In this document: in pieces, positions 8,418 to 16,064 of the stretch
Numbering within the stretch: the first letter of the stretch is position 1
How the letters are laid out: each line of letters opens with the position of its first letter
NCBI GenBank assembly: GCA_000432775.1
Contig: HF990403.1
Span: 21,377 to 41,028, forward strand
Length of the DNA stretch: 19,652 nt
Origin: Alistipes sp. CAG:831
Lineage (GTDB): Bacteria > Bacteroidota > Bacteroidia > Bacteroidales > UBA932
Direction of reading: 5' to 3'
Made by a program: the position numbers and the translations under genes
Notes under the pieces: model-generated
The model's database searches: none
Told to the model about the DNA's origin: nothing
The model's input: the letters and a program-made list of their open reading frames with translations, nothing else

Positions 8418-9836
8418 ATGAATACAGAACTGACTAAAGGCTTTGTCGACTTTATAGACGACAATAGGCTGCAGTCCCTGATACGCGATACCAAGGAAGA
8501 TCCTGCAGTCTATCGGGAGATCCTGAAGAAATCCCTCTCAAAACAACCCCTGACCGTAGAGGAGACAGCGGCCCTGATAGCCGTAGAGTCACCCGAGGGC
8601 CTGCATGAGATATTCGAGACTGCCCGGGAGCTCAAACGCTCGGTGTACGGCAACCGCATCGTACTGTTTGCCCCGCTGTACATAGGCAATTACTGCACCA
8701 ATGACTGCCAGTACTGCGGATTCCGCCGCTCTCTGCGCACAACGGTACGCCACACCCTCTCCGACGAGGAACTGGTCCGCGAAGTGAAATCCCTGGAGGA
8801 CGAAGGACACAAAAGACTGATTCTGGTCTATGGCGAGCACGCCAAATACACTCCGGAATTCATAGCCCACACCGTCAGGCTGACATACGGCACCAAATCC
8901 GGCAACGGGGAGATCCGCAGGGTCAATATCAACGCGGCACCCCTGGACATCGAGGGCTATAAGGTGGTAAAGGCCGCCGGTATCGGCACCTTCCAGGTAT
9001 TCCAGGAGACCTACCACAAGGAGACCTACGCCAAGTATCACCCGTACAATACCCAGAAAAGCAACTACCTGTGGAGGCTCAACGCCATGGACCGCGCATT
9101 TGAGGGAGGCATCGACGATATGGGCATCGGAGCCCTGTTCGGACTCTATGACTGGCGTTTCGAAGTGCTGGGACTGGTATCGCACGCCATTCATCTCCAG
9201 GAGACCTACGGAGTCGGCCCCCACACTATCAGTTTCCCGAGGATACAGCCGGCCAACGGACTGGAGCTGGACCTGCCTTACAGAGTCTCGGACAAGGACT
9301 TCAAGAAACTGGTGGCCATCCTCAGACTGGCTGTGCCCTACACCGGCCTTATCATGACCGCCCGCGAATCGAAGGCTGTCCGCGACGAGGTCATGGAGTT
9401 CGGAGTGTCCCAGATCGACGCCGGCACCAAGCTGGAGATAGGAGGCTACAACAAGGACCGCAAGGGCGACGAGCAGGCTCTGGACGAGGAGCAGTTCCAG
9501 GTGGGAGACACCCGTAACCTGGACGAGGTCATCCGCTGGCTGCTGACCCAGGACTACATCCCCAGCTTCTGCACTGCATGCTACCGCGTGGGACGTACTG
9601 GGGAGCATTTCATGGAATTCGCCATTCCGGGCTTCATCAAGCGCTTCTGCACCCGCAATGCCCTTCTGACCCTTGCGGAGTATCTGGAGGACTACTCTTC
9701 CGACCTTACCAAGGAAGAGGGCTACAAGCTCATTGACAGGGAACTGTCCAGGATGCCGGAGGGCGACGAGAAGAATTCGCTGATGGAGCGTATCCAAAAA
9801 ATCCGCAAAGACGGTACACGCGACATCTTGTATTAG
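8418..9836 (+). CDS. hydG: [FeFe]-hydrogenase maturase HydG (radical SAM tyrosine lyase)
   Basis: A 472-residue radical SAM enzyme that cleaves tyrosine to supply CO and CN- for the [FeFe]-hydrogenase H cluster. The SAM cluster motif C-x3-C-x2-C is Cys93, Cys97 and Cys100 (CTNDCQYC). The C-terminal auxiliary cluster motif C-x2-C-x22-C is Cys385, Cys388 and Cys411, which separates HydG from the thiamine enzyme ThiH. Length matches known HydG. It implies that the organism makes an [FeFe] hydrogenase, but hydE, hydF and a hydrogenase gene are not in this window. It lies 24 bp after the YihY-type gene and 21 bp before rel. I saw no clear promoter in the 24-bp gap, so it is probably transcribed from upstream. 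Confidence 0.95.
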   Translation: MNTELTKGFVDFIDDNRLQSLIRDTKEDPAVYREILKKSLSKQPLTVEETAALIAVESPEGLHEIFETARELKRSVYGNRIVLFAPLYIGNYCTNDCQYCGFRRSLRTTVRHTLSDEELVREVKSLEDEGHKRLILVYGEHAKYTPEFIAHTVRLTYGTKSGNGEIRRVNINAAPLDIEGYKVVKAAGIGTFQVFQETYHKETYAKYHPYNTQKSNYLWRLNAMDRAFEGGIDDMGIGALFGLYDWRFEVLGLVSHAIHLQETYGVGPHTISFPRIQPANGLELDLPYRVSDKDFKKLVAILRLAVPYTGLIMTARESKAVRDEVMEFGVSQIDAGTKLEIGGYNKDRKGDEQALDEEQFQVGDTRNLDEVIRWLLTQDYIPSFCTACYRVGRTGEHFMEFAIPGFIKRFCTRNALLTLAEYLEDYSSDLTKEEGYKLIDRELSRMPEGDEKNSLMERIQKIRKDGTRDILY

Positions 9837-9845
9837 TTTTTTGAT

Positions 9846-9853
9846 TAATTTTG
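9846..9853 (+). promoter_or_regulatory. Candidate -7 box immediately before rel
   Basis: TAATTTTG matches TAnnTTTG and is followed by C, as in other boxes here. Only four bases separate it from the rel ATG, so initiation at the usual distance would give a leaderless or nearly leaderless mRNA. A possible -33 TTG at 9828-9830 is only 15 nt upstream, which is short. rel could also be read from upstream through hydG. Treat it as a candidate. Confidence 0.45.
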
Positions 9854-9857
9854 CAGA

Positions 9858-12185
9858 ATGGATTTTACAAAAAGCGACTACGACCTGATTAATAAGGAAT
9901 TCGAGGAGCTCCGCCTGGCTGCTCTCAAGCGGTGTGCCTCGCAGGAGGAATATGACGGCGTCCTCAAGGCATTTGAGTTTGCAAACGAGGCTCATAAGGG
10001 CGTCCGGCGCCGCTCCGGAGAGCCCTACATCCTCCATCCTATAGCCGTGGCCAAGATCGTTGTGAACGAGATAGGCCTGGGCTACAAATCAATCGTAGCC
10101 GCCCTTCTGCATGATGTGGTGGAGGACACTGACTATACAGTGGACGACATCAAGCGGCTTTTCGGCGAGAAGATAGCCTCCCTGGTAGACGGCCTTACCA
10201 AGATAAAGGCGGCAATGGATACCGACGGCGGAGGAAATCTCCAGGCTGAGAACTTCAAGCGCATCATACTGACACTCAATGACGATGTCCGTGTAGTGCT
10301 CATCAAGCTGGCGGACAGGCTCCACAATATCCGCACCATCGACTCCATGCCCGACTACAAAAAGGACAAGATCCTGAGCGAGACCATGTACATCTTCGTA
10401 CCGCTGGCGCACCGCCTGGGACTGTACAATATCAAGTCGGAGATGGAGAACATCTGGCTCCGGACACGCGATCCCAAACTCTACAACGATATAGTTACCC
10501 GCATAGACGGAGTCATCAAGGAGAAAGGCGAGGCGATGGACAAGTTCATCAAGCCTGTGGCCGATGCCCTTGAGAATGCCGGTTATCAGTTCGAGATTAC
10601 AAAAAGAACCAAGACCCCCTACTCCGTCTGGCACAAGATGCAGCAGAAACACGTGGAGTTCGAGGACATCTACGATATCTACGGCATCCGTATCATATTT
10701 ACCCCCAAGCCTGACGAGGACGAGCGTACCCAGTGCTGGTATATCTACTCTCTGGTGTCGGGTATCTACGCATCGAAGACAGACCGGATAAGGGACTGGG
10801 TGACCAGGCCCAAGAGCAATGGTTATGAAGCCCTGCACTGCACCGTTATGAGCAACGGCGGAGGATGGGTGGAGGTCCAGATCCGCAGCGAAAGGATGAA
10901 CGAGATAGCCGAGAAGGGTATCGCGGCGCACTGGAGCTACAAGCAGAAGGGCGAGGAGACCAGTTCCGAGAAGGAGATGGACCGCTGGCTGGACATGGTG
11001 CGCGACGTGCTGGAGAACCCGGATGTCAACGCCCTCGAGTTTCTGGACAAGTTCCACGACTCCCTGCTGGACCAGGAGATATACGTGTTCACTCCCAAGG
11101 GCGAGTCCAAGGCGCTGCCCAACGGATCCACTGCCCTGGATTTTGCCTACAGCATCCATTCCAAGATAGGCAACAAGGCCATTGCCGCCAAAATCAACTT
11201 CAAGCTCTCCCCCCTCTCCAGCATTCTCCGCAACGGAGACCAGGTGGAGATTATCACCGCGGAGTCTCAGAAGCCTCAGCCGGAATGGCTGGACTTCCTT
11301 CGTACCGGGAAGGCCCGCAACTACGTCTATGAGGCCCTGAAGGATGATATCGACGACAGCATCAAGAGCGGAAGGGAGATGCTCGAGAAAGAGCTGGCTT
11401 CCTACGGAGTGAAGCTCCAGGGCAATGTCCTCAAGAAACTTCTCCGCGAATACGGGCTGAATACCAAGGAGGAACTGTACAACAAGATTTCCACCGGCAT
11501 CATATCCCTCAAGGACCTGGAGAAGATACTGCGCAAGAATACTGAGAACAAGAACGTGATATACTGGACACTGCGCCTGTTCCGCAGCGGTAAGAAAGGA
11601 AACGGAGGAGAGGACGAGGGAGAGGAAGACAGCGATTCCGGGGACGAGATGACCAATGCCGAGATACGCGACCGTCTCATCAAGAACAAACTGGACAAGA
11701 ACAGGGACCTGATTCTGGCCGGCAAGGAGGCACAGGGCAAGGATCCCGACAGTCCCATCACGTACCGCATAGCAGACTGCTGCTACCCTATCCCTGGTGA
11801 CACGATAGTAGGTTTCATCAATGACAACGGCGAGGTAGTCGTGCACAAGAAGACCTGCCCCGAGGCTGTGAACCTGGCATCGATTCACGGAGACAGGATA
11901 GTCAACGCCAAGTGGAGCAAGAACACAGTGGCCTCGTTCCTGGCACGTATCAAAATCTTCGGTACGGACCGCATGGGCATACTCAACGAGCTGACAAAGG
12001 TTACCACCCTGGTGCTCAACATCAACATACGCAAGGTCTATATTGCTACCCACGACAGTATATTCGAAGGGTACATCGACTGCTACGTAAGGAGCACGGA
12101 GGACCTGGACACACTGATGGACCATATCAAGAAAATCAAGGGAGTGGAGAACGTCAGCCGCATAGATATCAAAGAGGACAAATAG
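9858..12185 (+). CDS. rel: RelA/SpoT-family (p)ppGpp synthetase/hydrolase
   Basis: A 775-residue long RSH enzyme controlling the stringent-response alarmone (p)ppGpp. The N-terminal HD hydrolase domain looks active: His60, HDVVED (His85, Asp86, Glu89, Asp90) and LADRLHN (153-157). The synthetase domain follows (about 235-360) with YDIYGIRI, RIRD at 310-313, RPKSNGYEALH and VEVQIRSERMNEIAEKGIAAHW. The basic RIRD motif resembles the R-x-K-D of bifunctional enzymes and not the acidic E-x-D-D of synthetase-only RelA. A TGS domain covers about 406-466, an ADCCYPIPGD motif 639-648 and a C-terminal ACT domain about 692-772. An acidic, low-complexity linker spans 577-598. Both activities look intact. 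Three genes follow at 5, -4 and 2 bp, suggesting one operon ending with ispG. Confidence 0.95.
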   Translation: MDFTKSDYDLINKEFEELRLAALKRCASQEEYDGVLKAFEFANEAHKGVRRRSGEPYILHPIAVAKIVVNEIGLGYKSIVAALLHDVVEDTDYTVDDIKRLFGEKIASLVDGLTKIKAAMDTDGGGNLQAENFKRIILTLNDDVRVVLIKLADRLHNIRTIDSMPDYKKDKILSETMYIFVPLAHRLGLYNIKSEMENIWLRTRDPKLYNDIVTRIDGVIKEKGEAMDKFIKPVADALENAGYQFEITKRTKTPYSVWHKMQQKHVEFEDIYDIYGIRIIFTPKPDEDERTQCWYIYSLVSGIYASKTDRIRDWVTRPKSNGYEALHCTVMSNGGGWVEVQIRSERMNEIAEKGIAAHWSYKQKGEETSSEKEMDRWLDMVRDVLENPDVNALEFLDKFHDSLLDQEIYVFTPKGESKALPNGSTALDFAYSIHSKIGNKAIAAKINFKLSPLSSILRNGDQVEIITAESQKPQPEWLDFLRTGKARNYVYEALKDDIDDSIKSGREMLEKELASYGVKLQGNVLKKLLREYGLNTKEELYNKISTGIISLKDLEKILRKNTENKNVIYWTLRLFRSGKKGNGGEDEGEEDSDSGDEMTNAEIRDRLIKNKLDKNRDLILAGKEAQGKDPDSPITYRIADCCYPIPGDTIVGFINDNGEVVVHKKTCPEAVNLASIHGDRIVNAKWSKNTVASFLARIKIFGTDRMGILNELTKVTTLVLNINIRKVYIATHDSIFEGYIDCYVRSTEDLDTLMDHIKKIKGVENVSRIDIKEDK

Positions 12186-12190
12186 TGAAG

Positions 12191-14008
12191 ATGAAATTCA
12201 AGAACCTGCTGAACACCGCAATAGTAACGGGAATTGCCGCAATCCTGATATTCCCGCCTTCCTGCGCCAATACATCCACCCCTCCTGAGGGAGGTCCCAA
12301 GGATACCCTTGCCCCCATTCTCGTCGAGGTGGTTCCCCCTATTAATTCGCTGCATCATCCTGTCGATATCAAGCACAGTACCGTATCGTTCGAATTCGAC
12401 GAGTATGTAGTGCTCAACAATCCAAACTCCTATATTTTCCTGTCTCCTCCCCAGTCCAAGCCCCCTACAGCCAAGATAAAGGGCAAAAAGGTGGTGGTAT
12501 CCTTCACCGAGCCCCTGGATTCCAGCCAGACCTATTCCCTGTCCCTGGGAGAGGCTGTCAAGGACAATAACGAGGGCAATCCATTTCCTCCTTATACCCA
12601 CAGTTTCTCTACCGGAAGTTATGTGGATTCCCTATTCGTGTCCGGCAATATCGTAGAAGCGTCCACCATGCTGCCGATGTCCAACATGACGGTACTGTTC
12701 CACACGGACCTTTCGGATTCGGCTATCTATAAAGTAAGACCGAGGGCAGCTGCCAAAAGCGACCTCTGGGGATACTTCACTGTCCGCAACCTGCCCGTAG
12801 ACTCGGTCTACAGGGTCTATGCCATCCAGGACCTGAACAACAACTGCATATATGATCCTGACCAGGAGATGGTGGCCTTTCTGGATACCCTCGTAAGACC
12901 TACCGGAGTGATGCGTCCCGGACTGCCCGAGCTGGTACCCGTAATGATGACCGACACGGCGGCCTGTCAGGCCCGTCCGACACAGATATCTCTGTCTATG
13001 TTCATGGAAGTGTCACAGCGTCAGCTGCTCCGCTCCCGTGAGAGGGTATCACGCAGGCAGATGTACCTTAAGTTTGCGGCTCCATACCCTCAGATAGACT
13101 CGATGATACTGGACGGCATATCTCCGGACAAGCTGATACTGGAGCACAACTTCTACCAGGACAGTATCACGATATGGATCAATGACCAGGGGCCCATACC
13201 CGACACTCTGCAGATGAGGCTTTCATACATGCGTACCGACGACACCCTGAATATCCTCATGCCGGTGACAGATACCATAAAGATGATCCGGCCCAAAGGC
13301 AAGATGGTCGAGAACCGCTGGGGCGAGATGGTTGAGGAAGCCGATACTCTGGCGGCATACGAGGTGGATGCCAGCCCAGAGAAGATAGACCAGGACGGAA
13401 TCATTATCGAGTTTGAGTCGCCGATGATATGCACTCCGTTTGATTCCATCACGATAACCTCCAAGAATACAAGGGAACAGATAGCTCCTGCACCTTTCAC
13501 CGTAGAGAAGGACACTGCCAATATACGGCGTTTTATTCTTAGGATGCAGGACAAGATGGTGGCCGGATATGAATACACCCTGCGTATCCCCGACAGTCTG
13601 TTCATGGATATTGACGGAATATACTGCGACAGTCTGGTCAAGACTTTCAGCCTGCCCCAGGACGAGAACCTGAGTGCGCTTATAGTGGAGACTTCAAACG
13701 TCAATGAGAAATATATGGTGGAACTGGTGGACGAGAAGCGCACCAATGTATACCGTACCTACCATATCGACTCCGCAGCCGTTCTGAACTTCCCTTATCT
13801 CAAGGCCGGACGCTACTCGCTGCGCATCACGGAGGACAAGAACGGCAACGGACAGATTGACACCGGCGACCTGCTGGAGCACCGGCAGCCGGAGAAGGTG
13901 ATGATGTTCCGTTTCAATGATGTACTGGGCGACAAGGCCTATATCCTGGAAATACCGGAGCGGACCGAGCTCATTCAGACCATAGATATCGGAGAGATGT
14001 TCAAATGA
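12191..14008 (+). CDS. Ig-like domain lipoprotein (Bacteroidetes SbsA-type N-terminal domain)
   Basis: A 605-residue predicted lipoprotein. A lipoprotein signal runs to IFPPSC, with lipidated Cys25. It is followed by the stretch PEGGPKDTLAP that commonly precedes the Ig-like (SbsA-type) domain in Bacteroidetes, here about residues 38-145. A second beta-rich region from about 145 resembles a carboxypeptidase-regulatory-like fold. Two EF-hand-like calcium loops are visible: DLNNNCIYDPDQE at 214-226 and DKNGNGQIDTGD at 549-560. The role is unknown, probably at the envelope surface or periplasmic face. The ATG at 12191 lies 5 bp after rel; an in-frame GTG at 12185 overlapping the rel stop is an alternative that adds two residues. 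It overlaps the following barrel gene by 4 bp, suggesting a functional pair. Confidence 0.85.
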   Translation: MKFKNLLNTAIVTGIAAILIFPPSCANTSTPPEGGPKDTLAPILVEVVPPINSLHHPVDIKHSTVSFEFDEYVVLNNPNSYIFLSPPQSKPPTAKIKGKKVVVSFTEPLDSSQTYSLSLGEAVKDNNEGNPFPPYTHSFSTGSYVDSLFVSGNIVEASTMLPMSNMTVLFHTDLSDSAIYKVRPRAAAKSDLWGYFTVRNLPVDSVYRVYAIQDLNNNCIYDPDQEMVAFLDTLVRPTGVMRPGLPELVPVMMTDTAACQARPTQISLSMFMEVSQRQLLRSRERVSRRQMYLKFAAPYPQIDSMILDGISPDKLILEHNFYQDSITIWINDQGPIPDTLQMRLSYMRTDDTLNILMPVTDTIKMIRPKGKMVENRWGEMVEEADTLAAYEVDASPEKIDQDGIIIEFESPMICTPFDSITITSKNTREQIAPAPFTVEKDTANIRRFILRMQDKMVAGYEYTLRIPDSLFMDIDGIYCDSLVKTFSLPQDENLSALIVETSNVNEKYMVELVDEKRTNVYRTYHIDSAAVLNFPYLKAGRYSLRITEDKNGNGQIDTGDLLEHRQPEKVMMFRFNDVLGDKAYILEIPERTELIQTIDIGEMFK

Positions 14009-14709
14009 GACCATTACTAAGGATAATAGCAGTTACTGCCCTGATATTTACGGCATTGTCGCTGTATGGTCAGGAGGATACGACCAAGATAAAACCTGGC
14101 GTGCAGTGGGATACCGCCATAGTCGTAAAGCCCATACGATATCCCGAGCACCTGATCGGAGTCCGGTACGACTACTCTTTTACCGGCGTGACCATGACTC
14201 CGGACATGGGCATCAAGCCCGTCAACTCTCCGGTCAACGTGGCCATACTGTATACCTATTACCATCCTCTATGGAGCGTGATAGACGTTTTCGGACTGCA
14301 GACCGGCCTGCGCTACAGCCGCTACGGCTTCGTCAACGACGAGTATGTATTCGAGCATTTCGAGCAGACGGTATCGATTATCGAGCTGCCCTTTCTTTCC
14401 GCCTTCCACATAGACCTTGGAGAGCATTTCAGAATATTGCTCAGCATAGGTCCCTTTCTGGGATACAGGTTCGCCACTACCAAGGACAACGGCTTCGACT
14501 GTTTCGACAACCGGATTGACTACGGTATCCAGGGAGGCGCCGGCCTGGCATACATCATAGGAAAAAGGTTCGAGCTGCATCTGGAAGGTACATTCCACTA
14601 CTCTCTGTCCATGCTCTACCATCCGGAGAAGATGAGCAGCCTGTCGTGGTTGTATTCCTACCCGTGGCAGGCCAGCATAAGTCTCGGATTTCATGTAAAA
14701 CTCAACTAA
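14005..14709 (+). CDS. PorT-like outer-membrane beta-barrel protein
   Basis: A 234-residue exported protein. A signal peptide covers about residues 1-22 (basic start, hydrophobic core, then LYGQ before EDTT). The rest alternates aromatic and polar residues in short strands separated by turns, and ends HVKLN, as expected for a small 8-stranded outer-membrane barrel of the PorT/OMP_b-brl type common in Bacteroidetes. PorT itself takes part in type IX secretion in Porphyromonas, but many paralogues exist and I cannot assign that role here. The start codon overlaps the stop of the lipoprotein gene (ATGA), so the two are translationally coupled. ispG begins 2 bp after its stop. Confidence 0.75.
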   Translation: MRPLLRIIAVTALIFTALSLYGQEDTTKIKPGVQWDTAIVVKPIRYPEHLIGVRYDYSFTGVTMTPDMGIKPVNSPVNVAILYTYYHPLWSVIDVFGLQTGLRYSRYGFVNDEYVFEHFEQTVSIIELPFLSAFHIDLGEHFRILLSIGPFLGYRFATTKDNGFDCFDNRIDYGIQGGAGLAYIIGKRFELHLEGTFHYSLSMLYHPEKMSSLSWLYSYPWQASISLGFHVKLN

Positions 14710-14711
14710 AT

Positions 14712-16064
14712 ATGCGCTATATCACTGCAAATGTAGGAGATAACCTGCTCATAGGACACGATGCCGGCAGGACTGTCGTTCAGAGTATGTGCAACTGTGA
14801 CACCAACGACATAGAGGCCGCAGTCGCTCAGTGCCGGGAACTTTACGAGGCCGGCTCTCAGCTGGTCCGGCTCACCACCCAGGGTCTGCGCGAGGTGGAG
14901 TCACTCGGTAGAATAAAGGCCCGCCTGCGGGCCGAGGGCATCCCGGTTCCTCTGGTGGCCGACGTCCACTTCTCATCGGAAGTGGCCATAGCAGCAGCGG
15001 CGACGGCCGACAAGGTGAGGATCAATCCAGGCAATTTCGCCAAGGACCACGAGGTGGCGTGCACCCAGTTCCGGAAGTTCCTGGAAGAATGCCGCAGGCA
15101 CGGGACAGCAGTCCGGATAGGTATCAATCACGGTTCCTTAGGTCCCCGTATCACAGAACTCTACGGCAATACACCTAAAGGAATGCAGGAAGCCATGTCG
15201 GAGTGGGTACAGATGTGCATCGACGAGGATTTCTACAATGTGGTGCTCTCGCTCAAGGCCAGCAACGTCCCGGTCATGACCCAGGCCTATATCCTCCTTC
15301 AGCAGTGGATGGAGGAGCGCGGCATCATCTTCCCCCTGCATCTCGGAGTCACCGAGGCCGGCAACGGGGACATGGGCCGCATCAAGTCGGCGGCCGGTCT
15401 GGCGACCCTGCTCTCCCGCGGCATCGGGGACACCATCCGGGTATCCCTCACCGAGCCCCCGGTCAATGAGATTGTCCCGGCAAGGCTCATAGCGGAGTTC
15501 TTCGACACGGCTCAGAAGCCCTCGGACTATCAGACCGGTGTCAGGGACGGCGCCCCCTCCTTCGAGCTCCGCTGCGCCTCCCACGAGGAGTTCATCGTCA
15601 AGGCCTCATGCATACTCGGCCCCATGCTGGTAAATAAGGAAATAGACGATTTCGACATCTGCTGCATTTATGGAGATAAGAAGGCCGACAAGTCTGAGAT
15701 AGAGCAGTTTAAGAGTGATATAATGCAGGCCACCCGCCGCCGTATCACCCAGTGTGAATACATCGCTTGCCCCAGCTGCGGCCGTACTCTTTACGACATA
15801 GAGTCCACATTCAACGAGGTCAAGCGGCGCACCTCCCATCTCCGCGGCCTGACCATAGCTGTCATGGGCTGCATCGTCAACGGTCCAGGCGAGATGGCCG
15901 ATGCCGACTACGGATACATCGGCGAGGGGCGCGGCAAAGTGTCTATTTACAAGGGACGCGAGGCCGTAATCCGCTCAGTGCCCCAGGAAAAGGCAATCGA
16001 CGTGCTGCTGGAGCTTATTGAGAAAGACGGACGCAGTACAGACGGCCGCCCTCTGCGCGGATAA
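14712..16064 (+). CDS. ispG: 4-hydroxy-3-methylbut-2-enyl diphosphate synthase (IspG/GcpE), with shortened insert domain
   Basis: A 450-residue [4Fe-4S] enzyme of the MEP pathway, converting MEcPP to HMBPP. The TIM-barrel domain covers about 1-260 (VQSMCNCDTNDI, KVRINPGN, GINHGSLGPR). The iron-sulfur domain carries Cys353 and Cys356 (CPSCGRTL) and Cys387 with Glu394 (MGCIVNGPGE). Between VSLTEPP and ACPSCG there are about 100 residues, against about 27 in E. coli. Bacteroidetes and plant enzymes normally carry a much larger A* insert there (total about 600 or more residues). The open frame continues upstream to 14646 inside the barrel gene, but the ATG at 14712 gives the expected N terminus and sits 2 bp after that gene. 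Its last 50 bp overlap the end of nfeD on the other strand. Confidence 0.93.
   Translation: MRYITANVGDNLLIGHDAGRTVVQSMCNCDTNDIEAAVAQCRELYEAGSQLVRLTTQGLREVESLGRIKARLRAEGIPVPLVADVHFSSEVAIAAAATADKVRINPGNFAKDHEVACTQFRKFLEECRRHGTAVRIGINHGSLGPRITELYGNTPKGMQEAMSEWVQMCIDEDFYNVVLSLKASNVPVMTQAYILLQQWMEERGIIFPLHLGVTEAGNGDMGRIKSAAGLATLLSRGIGDTIRVSLTEPPVNEIVPARLIAEFFDTAQKPSDYQTGVRDGAPSFELRCASHEEFIVKASCILGPMLVNKEIDDFDICCIYGDKKADKSEIEQFKSDIMQATRRRITQCEYIACPSCGRTLYDIESTFNEVKRRTSHLRGLTIAVMGCIVNGPGEMADADYGYIGEGRGKVSIYKGREAVIRSVPQEKAIDVLLELIEKDGRSTDGRPLRG

Noticed and set aside
8589..10037. A 482-codon open frame antisense to hydG and the start of rel.
   Set aside because: Back-to-back register with both genes; no protein family features; explained by rare TTA/CTA/TCA codons.
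10089..12125. A 678-codon open frame antisense to rel.
   Set aside because: Same register and same explanation as for ligA; the sense strand has clear conserved domains throughout.
11912..12190. A possible long N-terminal extension of the Ig-like lipoprotein into rel.
   Set aside because: The lipoprotein signal begins at 12191; the upstream stretch is only the alternative frame of the rel ACT-domain region.
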